From the NCBI GenBank assembly GCA_032768795.1, contig CP136492.1, forward strand, positions 930,001-994,000: a stretch of DNA of 64,000 bases. Reading direction: 5' to 3'. Shown piece after piece: positions 21,926 to 34,111 of the stretch. Under the pieces are notes generated by a model. It did no database searches. It saw only the letters and a program-made list of their open reading frames with translations, and was not told the DNA's origin. This DNA is from Tremella fuciformis (taxonomy: Eukaryota > Basidiomycota > Tremellomycetes > Tremellales > Tremellaceae). The position numbers and the translations under genes were made by a program. Each line of letters starts with the position of its first letter. The first letter of the stretch is position 1.

Positions 21926-23540
21926 TCACAACTCGTGTTCAATAAGGGGCGGGAGTTTGTCACGAACCCATGGTAGTACAAGATAAAACACCTCCCAAGC
22001 CGTTTCCCACCTGAGAGGCGGGCATGTAGCACCCAGACCAAGCCTTGTTTCTTCCAGCAAGTTGCTAGCCGCAACAGGTAGCCACTGGAGATGACCGTCC
22101 GCCTCTATGTCTGTCATACATTGTAACAGATTCTCCTCCTCCTCCGGCGGTATAGATTGTAGGCATTGATCTCCTCCCCAATGCTGAGGATTTGCCCAGA
22201 AGCTTTCTCGCCGACCTCCAGATGGATTCAGTTTGTCACGCTGCTTTCGAACCTTGTACGTGTTGTGAAAAAGACAGTGCTCGTTGAGAGTCTCTTGCAG
22301 CAGTGGTGCAAATATCCACCAGAACAATGCACTGTCTGTGAGCTGGCGGCAAGCTGACAAGCATGCGGAAGAATGAGAGAGAAGGTCACCTGTGAGTTCC
22401 ATTTGTCGGGACAAATCCCCCGGACATCCCCTCGTCAAGTTTCTTCTCCACAAGTCTGTCTATCTCCTTGCAGATCACACCCCATGCACGCTCAATTGTG
22501 ATGTTGCGAACTGATGGCAGTTGAATATGGGAGGGAATCTCGCTGAGATCTTGGTGTGAATAAGTTGTTCTGCCTTTTCAGCCCTTGCAGTACGTTTAGG
22601 ACAGAGCACGGTAGTCTTTCGCCTCACCGAAGATGCGCCTGGCATTGAAACATGAGCCCACATTCCGAACCTCTGTCTGCGGCAATCTGCACAGGAAAGC
22701 CTGTTCTAATCAGCCGCATATGCACCCTCTTCTGTTGTTACACACCATGAGTTGCTCGTACGGTCTTAAGAAACAACCATTTGATATTGGACGCAAGTCT
22801 GTTGCTGGGGAACACATGGAGGGCAAGGAATTTGCCGGAATACACATCTCGGATGCCGTATATCCCAAACCCATGCTTTGACAGTTTATCATGTCCGTCA
22901 ACTGACCACTGCTCATTTGCTCCTGCCGAGACAATAGGGCATCGGTGAGTACGGCCCTTTTGCCCAAGCTGTCGAGCAACAAGGGCAGCTGGGTCCATAT
23001 GGCGTAAAGCTTGTAGAACGGCAGCTCTGCTGTGAGCTCCATTGTATTTCAGTGTACTCACTGAGTTGTGTGGACTCCGACAAGGCTCAAAGCATGCTGT
23101 GAACCACGGAATCCTCGTCCTTGATGGTAGAGCGGGAGCAACGTCAGTGCTTGTTCCAGGTCTGCTCCTCGTAAAGAAGCCTTTCTATACCCCTCGATGC
23201 CAAGCTGCTCTAAGCGTCGAAAGAATGTAGACCTCCCGCTGAGATGAGTTTACAATATATTGGGGTAAGTGTATGCGTACCCAAATGACAGATGAGGATA
23301 CTTCTGTTTCAACTCGTCATTGATTGCCTTGAAAACTCCATGATGTTTGTTGATCAAGGTTTGTAGTATGATGGTATCGTCCTTGGGATCAACTGCATGG
23401 TCAACAGCTGAGTGAATCTTTGGCGCGTGCTTGCCTTGGTTTCGAGGGATAGACATATTTGTGGGATATGAGGTAGGTGAGAAGAAACAATTGATGGGAT
23501 CCTCCATGCTAGTCGCCCATTCAGGGGCGGTGCATAACAT
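21926..23540 (-). mobile_element. Integrase-fold (DDE, rve-like) transposase gene
   Basis: Several exons on the minus strand. An N-terminal helical part (DAVDPKDD-like region, KYPHLSFGY, then GRSTFFRRLEQLGIEGYRKA) precedes the catalytic core: QWSVDGHDKLSKHGFGIYGI (first Asp at 22897-22899), IAADRGSECG (second Asp at 22675-22677), and SVRNITIERAWGVICKEIDR (Glu at 22491-22493). The spacing fits D,D-35-E. A C-terminal part has LLQETLNEHCLFHNTYKVRKQ and DKLNPSGG, as in the integrase-core proteins widespread in mushroom-forming fungi. Its GT-AG introns at about 22691-22734 and 22555-22618 bring the three catalytic residues into one protein, so it may still be functional. Ends 26 bp from the dioxygenase stop, tail to tail. 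Confidence 0.65.
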
Positions 23541-23618
23541 AGATATTATGTCAACTTTGTCAAACAAGCACCATGCCTGTGCAGGACGCGTTCAGCACAA
23601 AAGACATGCATAGACGCG

Positions 23619-26173
23619 TCATTTCAGCCCAAATGGCTCGTTCAAATCCAGTACCTCACATATCAAAGCCGAAGGTGGTCTTGGGCCAATGGGGATATGG
23701 TCATACACACACTGACCTGTTTTCCGCCAGGCCTCACTGATCTCCGGGTTGCTCTGCCACAATTCTGCTTCTCCTTCCTCTTGTCGCCAAAATGGAATGT
23801 CTGCTGGATCACACACATACTCATAAAGGAGTTCAGATGGGTCGGTGAAAGGTTTGAGCTTGGCCTCCTTGCAGACCAGATTGCACTTGTGCCCATAAAG
23901 AAATGCCTTCACCCCGGGATTGCCTGCATCACCTGGGCCAAGAGTTCGAGCAAAGCTACGCGTCTGGTCAGTTATCTGCTGATGGGTGCTTGATGACAAC
24001 AAACGAGTGAGCCATCAGATCAAAAAGCCTGACTTGATAGGTGTTTGTTGCCTTTCCTATATTACGAGACCTGGCTGCTTCATTGGGCCAATACACAAAG
24101 CCTGACATTAGCATAGCCACTGAAGAGTCACGCGACATACCTTGTATATCTGCTGGAACGCATTCTCCATTTGTTGCCTTCTCAAAATGATAATGCAGCC
24201 ACGCATGTAGCTCTTGCTGAAGTACCATTGGCACATACTCCTCATGAGCCGGCTGCGTGGTCTGCCGTTGGATGCCTTCGTAAAAGGATCCGAAGAACTT
24301 CTGTTCGCGGACATAGTGTCCAGGAGGGGCAACAGAAAGGTCGGGCTCAATCAACCAGCTCCTTAAGGGCAGGCCATTTTCTCGAGAGCACTCCATGGCA
24401 ATGAAACATGGGGTGATCCCAAAGCCTGGCCCATGAGTCGCCTTGCTGCTGCAATTGAATGGCTCACTGTGTGCAGTGCGAGCGTTCTTCTTCCTCTTCA
24501 GCCCCCCCAGGAACTCGTCAAGGGACCGAGCAAGATAGACACCATGGGTCACATCAAGCCAGTTGAGATGCAGCTGCTGATCCTCGTCAAGTGGAGCTTT
24601 AGGGTTTGTGATCGAAAATGGAGCCTGGAGCGTGGCTTGCATTGTGAAATAGCGTTTAGCCACCCAATGAGTCTCTGTATTGCTGGCAAGCCGCATCTGA
24701 AGAGCTATCAGACACTGCCATTCTGTACACACAACTCACCTTGTATGCCAGCCTGAACATACCCTCGGCAAAATGCTTCTTTGCAACAAAAGCTTCCTCC
24801 ACAATATCATGCCCGACTCTGACAATGTTGTCCTCCAACTCTACAAAGCGGGGATAGATCCGTCGGATGTGAACCTTCTCAAAGCCACTGGGGATAGTTG
24901 GCCCAATTTGTCCGCCGCTGTTCCGAGCTCGAGAAGTTGAAGGAATGAACATGCTTTGAAAGAGGCTTTGCGAGGGGGGAAGTGCTAAGCTGATCAGCAT
25001 GCTGTCTTCCCAAATCTTCTGACTTACTGTTGGTGATGTATGACGGAAGAAGCTCATTGACAGTCTGGGAGGTATGTGTTGACACGGACATGCTTTTGGC
25101 CCCTTTCAGCAACTTGATTGGTGTGAGATCCTCGACAGAAGAATCAGGACTATGGCCCCGCTTCTGCTGGTCAGCTTACAGATAAGCAATCTGCCAACAT
25201 TACACACCCGTGTAAGAACAGCTGGCCGAACAGTGAACATGAGGTGGATATATCCATGTGCAACGTCTAAAGGTTTTCCGTAGAAGCCTTCTTTTGGCTT
25301 GAAACGTTTGCGAAAGAATGTCGCAAGAAGCAGGTCACCCTCCTCAAAGTCGTTGTCAAGAATAGCAGGCTTGCCGGCTTTGTCGTGCAAAGCCTTTGAT
25401 GCCAACCCGCTTGCATGTTAACGCCTTGATCCCTTCTCAGGAGAGGGAACACTGACTAGACTAGCTCAAACCCATATGTGGCAAAGCCCTGACCGGGCCC
25501 ATTCCAACAGACAACCACTTTCTCCCATGCAGCCAGCAGCATCTCCTTGACGAGCATGTTCCAATCTGGGTGAAGGTCCGGCACCTGGTAATTCCAAGGT
25601 CGAGGCTTTTTAGAAGAGTCTGATGCATCAGGCTTTGCAGGAAACACTGCCACACACCACTTACCGGCCACAAAGACACTGATTTTCACCGCGGGATGAT
25701 GAGGAACACCCTGATCCATGCCAGCTTTGCGAGTTGCGCGACTGCTGATGATCTGCTTGGAAGTGAGGGCATTGAAAGTTTGCCGAGAAGCTGCATTTGA
25801 TTGACGCTCCTCTGCAATGGCTCCAAAAGAACGGGGGTGTGCGGAAACATCTGTTGGTAAACCGGTGCTGTGCGGCTATTGCTGCCCAGAACGTGCATAC
25901 CAGGAGTGTTGCATGCCGGGCATGTCCAAAGATCGGTTGATGTGCCATCTATATCTGCAAGACCAAAAGCCCCGCACTGTTGACAGCAGCGAGCACGTAG
26001 CTAAAGTCAGCCTTTTGCATAAAGCTGACAGAGATTGCTCACACCCGTCACCATTGGCAGCATTTGAGGCTTGTCCATTGCCATGGCCATCGCTTTGCAA
26101 AGCCCGCAGACATCACTGTTGGCGGGCATGGCAGGACGATCACAATTGCAGGAGCTGCACTTGGTCATATTGA
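23619..26173 (-). CDS. Alpha-kinase (MHCK/eEF2K type) with N-terminal zinc ribbons
   Basis: Atypical Ser/Thr kinase, assembled from about nine exons. N-terminus MTKCSSCNCDRP and DVCGLC, then RARCCQQCGAFG and LWTCPACNTP: three Cys-pair modules, probably zinc-binding. A middle domain has PAVKISVFVAGKWC and WEKVVVCWNG. The kinase core begins FAEGMFRLAYK, then THWVAKRYF (ATP-contact Lys), YVREQKFFGSF, QELHAWLHYHFEKATNG, VPADIQG (catalytic-loop Asp), and closes with GPGDAGNPGVKAFLYGHKCN and CKEAK, the Gly-rich loop and His/Cys zinc site that end all alpha-kinases. All key residues are visible, so it may be active. Start ATG 26173; stop 23619-23621. Fungal alpha-kinases are often expanded; here it adjoins a transposase and a dioxygenase gene. 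Confidence 0.75.
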
Positions 26174-26480
26174 TTGAGCAGCACAATGTTCATGCAAGGT
26201 TGGGGGGAAGATGGTGAGTGTCACTCGGCAAGCTGAGCACAGTTGATGCATCTTGCAGTCGAACAAGCCGTAGAAGTTCATTCAATGTACATCATGAAAA
26301 GAGAAGTGTGCGTTGAGAGAAAAGAAAACGCCGATGGGACGATCTCGACGCCGTATCGTGGTTGACGACCGGGTCCGATTCGGCGTCACGAACACCTGCC
26401 TTTCGCTCTTCTGTTACCACAAATCTGTGAGCTGAGCCCAATACAGGCATTCAGTGGCGACCACAGCGAGGCGGCTCGCG
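26174..26480. other. Divergent promoter region alpha-kinase / VPS39
   Basis: 307 bp, no gene seen. It also marks the right flank of the probable mobile block; I found no clear terminal inverted repeat here by eye. Confidence 0.4.
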
Positions 26481-29400
26481 ATGGGAGGCTTCACCCTCCA
26501 TCCGCTATTGCCGGCGCTCAAAGTACGCGTCACCGCTGTACATCATCATGGTACTTTTTGCCAAAGTGCGGCGAAGCCCTGGCTGACCCCCAGGCGACCG
26601 CCTGTACGTCGGCACAGCTACGGGAGCTGTACAGGTCTACTCGTTCGATCTCGAAGAGGGGGAGGCTGGGCCAAGCACGCCTCGTGCAAAGCTGCAGCAG
26701 ACGCATCAGCTCTCGAAGCGACCTATCGACCAGATCGGCGTGCTGGACCAGACCAAGCAGCTGGTCGTGCTCACGGGTGAGTAGCCGACTCCTCACTGCA
26801 TGTCTGAGGAGTTTATCGACTAACTGGAAGACTCCGTGGTGACACTCTACACCTTGCCTGACATTGCCAAGAGCTCCTCAGTTGTCCTCTCCCAAGCCCG
26901 TGCCGCCCACTGCTTTGCCATCATCCCCTACACTTCGCTGAGCAAGAAAAAGAGTCTCAAGAACATCCGGACAGCCGACGTGGGGTCCAGTGAGAAGATC
27001 ACCAGGGATCTCCTGGTGGTCGGGTGCAGAAAGAAGGTCGTAGTCTACAATGCGGGGCGCGGCGGGTACAAAGAAGGCTGGGTGAGCATCGTTCAGTTTG
27101 GAATAGGTGAGGGAAGCTCATTGCGTAGGAGCTCGTCCTGCCTCACTCCCCAAGGCATATCGTCATCCCGTCTCCGCCGTCATCAAGCTTGCCCGAGAGT
27201 GTGCACTTGCTGTACTCGCCCCAGAGCTCGGTAATCTTGCACCTGCAGCCCTCGACCGCCCCGCATTTGGCCGTCGCCGAACTCACCACGGCCCCGGTGC
27301 CGCCTCCAATTAGTGGCGCCACTTCAGCTTCTGGGACAACAGCAAGCTCCACTAGTCAGACAGAAGGGGCTGGCATTGGTATCGGGGGAGGCATGAGCGC
27401 ATTGACGGGCTTAGGAGGGTATGTGGGATTAGGTGCCAAAGCCGCGATACCTCTCGGGACGAGAACAGCTGGCGGGGAGGTACTCCTGGCGCGAGACGGT
27501 CCGTCTACGACTTATCGATTCCCCAATGCTGATGACCCAGAGCTTGGAGTCTTCTACTCATCAGAAGGCAATCACACCCGGCCAGAATCGCTGCGTTGGC
27601 CTTCGTCTCCAGAAACCTTAGGTACGCTTCTTCGGCGCGGGGTACAGGAAGTCTGGAGCTCATCAACAGACTTCTCCAATCCCTACATATACTCCGCCGT
27701 GTCGCTGGCTTCTTCCTCATCCTCCGCTTCTCCCACTTGCGCAATCCAAGTACACCTGGCCACCACTTTGGCGCTTCGAGAGGCGATTCCGTTACCGTCA
27801 CCATCGATCGGGGGTCTGACCGTTTCCTCCGCGACAGCGATTTCACGACCGTCGACCAGTCCAGCAGAGACTACGAAGGCCGCACCAAAACTCTGTTTTA
27901 CCTCTTCTCCTACAGACAGAGCGTTACTCCAGGCCGAAGGAAGTTCCTTATGGTGCATCTTGGCGGGAGATTTTGGCGATGACGTGGATGAGCTGGTGCG
28001 CCATGGGCGACTGGCAGATGCGATCGGGCTTGTCGAGGCTGTAGGAGAACACACAATGTCGCCAGTGCGTCTCCTTACGACGTGAGGGGGACCATCCTGA
28101 CGATCAGTCTCGCCGACTTCCTCATCTCAAAACATTGCAAGCCGTACAGCAGTTTGCCAAGGGGGATTATCAGTCTGCCATCGACACATTTCTCGTGTAT
28201 AATGTCAATCCGGCCCTTGTTGTTGCCCTCTTCCCCGCCGAGACAATATCGGGACCACTGCATGTGGCTCGGGAAGGCTGGATGGAACTATTCGGCGCGG
28301 TTCCAGGTGCTTCACTCGAGCCTGAAACGTTGCCTGCCGCCGAAGAGCGGGTTGGCAAGGGTCTCCTACAGAGCGTTGCCAATCTCACTATCGGCAAGAA
28401 GCCAAGCATAGACTCGCTCAGCGCCAATGCAGCACTGTCAGGCGACAACGGCACGCTTTCGCCTCCGCCGGACCAACCTCAGATGGACGAACGTGAGCTT
28501 CTCATTGTGGTCGATCTCGGGTTTCTGCTAATAACAGGTACCTTGCCTCGCCCGGCCCTCGAAGCGCTCATGTACTACCTGTCAGACCGCCGACAGAAGT
28601 TGACAGGGGCGATGAACGCCCTTCACTCCCCGCTCCCGGCCGAATCATCATTTCCTCCTCTGTCTACCTTGCCGGCGAGCGACCTGCACCAGCTTCCATC
28701 TGAGCCGCTGGGGACCTACGAGCCGGAACAGCTGCTGCGAGCTGCACAGGTCATATATACCGCATTGCTCAAGCTGTATCTGGTCGCAAGACCGATCTTG
28801 GTGGGCAGCCTGTGTCGAATCGAGAATTGGTGCGATGTGGCAGAGGTCGAAGAGCTGTTGAAGCAGCAGAAGGTATGTCTCCTCACGATTTGCGGATGGC
28901 AGCTGACAGAACAGAAATTTGGAGACTTGATAGACTTGTACCAGGGCAAGAAGATGCATGCCAAGGCCCTCGACATGCTCCATCAGTCAGTGTCTTCGAC
29001 TGGCTTCGTGCGTGGGATTGACCTGTAGACTGGCGAAAGAAGAGGAAGATAGGCTTGATCGGTATCCGCCTACCGTGCGGTACCTGCAGAAGCTGGGTCC
29101 GTCAGAGCTGTCCCTCATTTTCAACGCGTCCAAGTGGATTTTCGATGAAGACCCCAAAGAAGGGTTGCAAGTGCGCGACCCAACTTTACTTCGGATCGGA
29201 TCGAGGCTTACTTTGCCAGATCTTCATCGCCGATGAGCCTGAAGTGGAGGCTTTGCCACGGAAAGATGTTGTCTCCTTCCTCGACAAGACCAGCAAAGAC
29301 GCCTGCATAGGGTATCTGGAGCATATCATCCACGTTCTCCATGAGGACGGTGCAGATTTCCATGACAAGCTGGCCGAGATGTACCTGGACCGGGCAAAAT

Positions 29401-30279
29401 CTGCAAAAGGAGACGGTGAGGGGCTTGGTCGGCTGGCCACTCAGCAACAGGCTAATCATCCTAGATGTAGCCAGCGCCAAATCCAGGCTCCTTGCCTTCT
29501 TGAACGGATCCGATCAATATCGTGCATACAGGATCCTTAGTCGACTTGCCTTAGACGGTCAGACGGGCCGCGACCGCCAGGTAATACCAGCTGATGGACC
29601 AGAGTTGCCGGAGGCACGGGCCATTCTTTTAGGCAGAATGGGCAGACATAATGACGCCCTCAAGATTTATGTCTATCGTCTCAAGGACTACACAGCGGCC
29701 GAGGTGTAAGTTCCGCGCCGTCCCTCCGTCGAGCAGGGGTATTGAGCGCCAGGTATTGCTCTCGGGTATATGCCAAGGATCCCGATCCTCACGGCATCTA
29801 CCTCATGCTGCTCAGACTGTACCTCCGACCCGACCTCAAAGTCTCCTCTGATATCCTCATCGCGCCAGCCTTGTCCCTCATCGCCAAGCAGGGCACGCGA
29901 CTGGACGCACAAGAAGTGCTCGATCTTCTACCGCCCCTCTTGACTATGGAAGAAGTCAAGCATTTCTTCCTGAAAACACTGCGCGAGGGGCATGCGAAGA
30001 AAAACGACCATCGAGTTGTAAAGCAGCTCTTGAGTGCTAGGAAGGAGGAGACCGAGCGAATCTTGATGGGTCTGCAGGTGAAGCGCGTAAGAATCACTGA
30101 TCAGCGCATGTGAGCAGATTCTCGCAGCATCTGGAGGGCTTGACTGATGGTACAGTTGTCCTCAGTGTCACAAGCGACTCGGGATCAGTGCCATTGCTGT
30201 ACATGCTCCGCGGGGCGAAGTCACGCATCTCCACTGCAAAGACGCGTTCAGCGCCCGACTGGCCAGGCTGCGCGAGTAA
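26481..30279 (+). CDS. VPS39: Vps39/Vam6, HOPS tethering subunit
   Basis: Multi-exon gene for a vacuolar tethering protein that binds Rab7/Ypt7. It starts MGGFTLHPLLPALK, then DRLYVGTATGAVQVYSFDLE, a CNH beta-propeller like Vps39 (exon 1 26481-26550, GT at 26551). Long alpha-solenoid follows: LQAVQQFAKGDYQSAIDTF, LGFLLITGTLPRPALEALMY, KFGDLIDLYQGKKMHAKALD, then LGRMGRHNDALKIYVYRLKD, as in the clathrin-heavy-chain repeat. The end is a C-terminal zinc finger, CPQCHKRLGISAIAVHAP and THLHC, typical for Vps39/Vam6. The propeller has a Ser/Thr/Gly-rich insert near 27300-27460. Stop TAA 30277-30279; the next gene converges and ends 67 bp on. Confidence 0.85.
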
Positions 30280-30346
30280 CGGGTCTCCTCTTCGTCGTAC
30301 CACATACTCCATCTCATTAGCATTAGCATGCATTAAGACGATCTCC

Positions 30347-33300
30347 TCAGCCTCCGGTCATACAACTACAAAAGGCCTTCTCTGCACTCCCTTCAATCTG
30401 GATGACCAGTTCCTCCAGCCCATGTATGCGGCTCTTCAGAAGCTTGTCGACACGAGCAACCACCCTGTCCAAGTTGGCGTAGATGGTCGGACCTTTATTG
30501 AGGTACGGCGTGTGAGAGCGAGTGGGGTCGTGCGCCGAAGAAGAGGCTGCCAGTTGGATATGTATCGAGCCGACGATAGACCCTTCGCACCGCGGCCAGA
30601 AGCGGGGCGAAGAATACGTGCTGAGTCCTTCGACACCAGAGAGCTGGACACTCAGCTCTACTCCGGATTAATATCGGGGTGGAACTCACCTCTCCCAATG
30701 CTGAGCGAATCTCAGCTTCTTTCGCTGCTCCGACATCAAGACACAGCACTTTTGCCGAATCGATGACCAGCGGAATGACGCTTGCCATGATCAACGCAGC
30801 GATGAACAGACTGGCGAGTGGGTCCCATCCTGTCCAGCCGGTGAATCGGATCAACACAGTCGAGATGATGACTCCGACGCTGCCGAGCGTGTCGGCCAGA
30901 ACATGCAGGAAGACGCCTCGCATGTTGTGAGAGTGGGCATGGTCATGGTGGTCGTGATTGTGGCTGTGGGCGTGATCGTGATGATGCGAGCTATGATCAT
31001 GGGCAGCGGGAGCGTGGCTGTCATGTGAGTGGCGATGGCCGTGATCGTGCTCGAAGCAGTAATGTTCTGGGTGGTCCCCATGAGCGTGGTCGTGATGGTG
31101 TTCGTTTGTAAGTGGAAGTTCGTGCTTCGTGGCGTGCCCATGAAAGTGATCCGAATGGTCGTGAGCGTGTTCGTGTGTATGGCTTATAGTGTCGTAATTG
31201 TGTTGCTCATGAGAATCGCCACTTATCTGGTCATGCAAATGTCTCTCCCCGTTGGATTTCGACATTGCGTGCAGTTCCCCGATCGGCCCAGATGCCTTGC
31301 GTCGAATCGCTGCATGTCCGGGTGAGCTCTCGAATGCCCTCGAGCTCTGCCACGATAAGCCACTCGACATGGTTCACAGACAAGGTAACGCACCCCTATC
31401 GAGCTTCTCCTGTTGTCAGTGGGTGGGGGCGTGGTATGATGATGACGATGGTCCTCCTGGAAAGTCAAACCGATCCTCTGGCCCTCGACTGCTGTACCGA
31501 CCTTCTTCTCGTTGACCGCAATATGGACATGGCCGTGACTATGCCCATGATCGTGGCCATGACTGTGACCATGGTGATGATGTCCACCAGTGGCATACAT
31601 GCCCCACAAGTTGATCGCGAGTCCAATCGCCGACACCAGCAGCAGCTGTCTCGTGTCCATTTCGGGCGGATTAAAGCTAATGTGTCAGCTGTCGCAATTT
31701 CTAGCGTAAGCAAGCACACATCCGCTGAATGCCCTCGAATATGATGGAGATCGACACCAGTATCAAGAAGCACCCTAGCCCATCAGCCTGTCGTTCACGT
31801 CGAGGTGAGACGCCCACCATTGGCAAAGCCACTAAGAGTTTCCACTCGCGAATATCCGAAAGTATAGAGACCGTCAGGCTTCCAGGTCGCCGCCACAGAT
31901 GCCCATAACCCTACGCCGAGTCCCAAGCAATCGAAGAGCATGTGAATGGCTGATGGTCAGGCTCGCCTTGCCTGAACCGCTCACCATCGGAAATAAGACC
32001 CAATGAATTGGTCAGAACACCGTAGCCCATCTGAACAGCCATGTAACACAGGTTAAGAAGCAGAAAGTAAAAGATGCGGGATGAGGCAGGCGTGTGTAGG
32101 ATCGTGCGCAGATGGGGGCGCCAAGCTGCCGGCACGAGGCGAACGAGGCTCGAAGATGTAGCCGCAGACACTTCTTGAGCACTGACCGACCACTTCTGAT
32201 GAGCAAGACTTTGGTAATCAAGTTACCAGCTCACTCTGCGACCCGATTCCCCAGCAGCTTTTGGTGAACCGGACCGGAAAGCCAGGGAAAGCGCCATGAG
32301 GGGAGCGATCATCAGACCGTCCAAAGGAGACGGGCGCGGCGGAAAAGCGAAGAATTGGAAGGCGAAGGTGGCAAGTAGAAGGACAAGCGACTCCCGAGAG
32401 GACAAAATCGAGTACTTGTCCTTGGTCAACCGATGCGACGATATCGGCAATTGACTAGAGAGCAAGGCAGCTCCTAGGGACAACAGCCGCAAGGAGTCTT
32501 GGCTGGATGCGATGGAAAAGGGATCGACCGTAAGGCCCTGCTTGTTAGACCCGAACGTACAGATGCAACACCTCTGACCGTGAGCCATAACAGGAGGACG
32601 AGCGAGCCTGCCACTGTAGCCGACACGAGAGGCGCAGATATGCTGATCTCGAGAGATGCATCCGCGACAGACCTCCTTGATGCTTGATTGCGCTCTGTGA
32701 GTCTTCTTCGCCATATTTCAAATCCTAAAGAGGTCATGACCATAGCTGTCGAAAGGTCTGCAATCAGCTCCGGGTCTCTAGACGCAAATTGCGACTTACA
32801 ATCGCCGCTGATGACAGGACCGGACAGTACGGCGAGACACGCCAAGCATGCAGGGAGGTAAGGCAACATGGCCTGCGGGGTTCAGTACACACCCTCTTCC
32901 GGTTCCAGGCTCACCCCATACGGCTTGCCGATTTGAGAAGCCAACATGCAAGCCGAAGTCCCAACAACCAGCGTCCTGGACATCAGGTCGACCAGAGCAA
33001 GCGCTTAGACCCCCTCACCTCAGAGGGCCGATACCGGCAATGCACAGAATGAAGGCGACGCTTTGCGTCCCGTCGAGAGCTGCCAGTACCCATTCATGCT
33101 GCATATGAGCTTTCAAACACACCCAGGTCCGCGTTCAAAGTGACCGACCTGAGACGTCCCATGATGGTCGACTTCCTTCTCCTTCCCCTTGCGCTGCCGG
33201 CGCATGGCTCTCCGGGCTGCTCCACTGATCTTCCAGCCCCAGTAGGCCATGACCAGGAACCCCTCGCCCCCTTGGCCTGGACTCTTGAGAGCCCAAGTCT

Positions 33301-33738
33301 TGCAGGCGGTCAAAGCGAAAGCCCCCAATAGTAGCCGCGAGGTGGGCGTCGCTGCCAAACCGGAATGCCCTACATGACGCAGACGCCGTACAGGTATGGG
33401 CAGCGATGTTCGTTGCAGCGGGTTCGGCGCCTGCATCTCAGGGCCTGAGACGACCGCGAGGCCCAACGAGCTAGGCTATAATCTCGAAACAGAGTGAAAT
33501 GATGGACAGCCAGCTAGAAATCCGTCATGACGCGCCGGATCGCCGCCGGACCTGTCCCGACCCCGAACGAGAACGAGACCACTTGTAGATGCATCCTCAC
33601 AGTACCACAGTTAACGGCAAGCGTCAGCAGATACCACAAGAGCACAGTCAAGGCGATGCGTTCTCGCTCAACGTTTCCGCGCAGAGCAAAGCTACCGACT
33701 GCGCGATTCGCACGAGCGTCCGCGGAACCGGAATACAT
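30347..33738 (-). CDS. Msc2-like CDF zinc transporter of the secretory pathway
   Basis: Many short exons. N-terminal half has repeated hydrophobic segments (IALTVLLWYLLTLAVNCGT, SRLLLGAFALTACKTWALK, LPYLPACLACLAVLSGPVI), as in Msc2/ZnT5, which have extra helices before the CDF core. Core: QLLLVSAIGLAINLWGMYA, then two His-rich loops (GHHHHGHSHGHDHGHSHG near 31560; HDHGHRHSHDSH and HSHNHDHHDHAHSH near 30940-31060), then GVFLHVLADTLGSVGVIIST, whose H-x3-D is the CDF zinc site, and ASVIPLVIDSAKVL. C-terminal domain: EGLSTYSSPRFWPRCEGSIV and GSIHIQ. Such proteins load zinc into the ER/Golgi. Start ATG 33738 is tentative; the first three exons are poorly fixed. Ends at 30347 facing VPS39. Confidence 0.75.
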
Positions 33739-34111
33739 CTGATGCTGTCCAGCATGCCAGCCCTTTCAATAGCTATGCCTGCCTGCAAGCATAGTCGACA
33801 CAGTAAAGACTGCACTGATGATGTCTCTCTTTTCTCATCCGGATTCTGTCACATGCATAGGGGAGGAGTTTGGTGTCAGTGGAAGCCGAGAAAGGAGACT
33901 CACTCTCTGACACTGGTATGTTCGACGCGGAGCGCGTCAAAGGACGCGCAATGCCGGATGGACGCGGGGGAGGGGAGATGCCCCTCAAAAAGACGTTCTT
34001 GGAGGCTGCATGGAACCCTCAGCTACGCAGCAGTCGGACCACAGACGCTGACGAGTGGGGGCTGACTGACGCCTGATCCTCAAGCGTGCAGCGTGGCACG
34101 GAATATCCAGG
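33739..34111. other. Divergent promoter region MSC2-like / CTL-like genes
   Basis: 373 bp. Open frame on the minus strand (about 33773-34010, SASNIPVSESESPFS) could be an extra 5' exon of the transporter because a GTGAGT donor follows it, but I could not join it in frame. Confidence 0.35.

Noticed and set aside
23619..26173. KDZ transposase as partner of the TET/JBP-like gene
   Set aside because: The frames show alpha-kinase and integrase motifs; the KDZ-type signatures I looked for were not found.
20100..26480. Terminal inverted repeats for the probable mobile block
   Set aside because: I compared both flanks by eye and saw no convincing inverted repeat or target duplication; needs computation, so no element ends are annotated.
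30679..31744. Plus-strand Met/Val-rich frames that look like membrane proteins
   Set aside because: They are the mirror image of the His-rich coding sequence of the minus-strand zinc transporter (His codons read as Met/Val).
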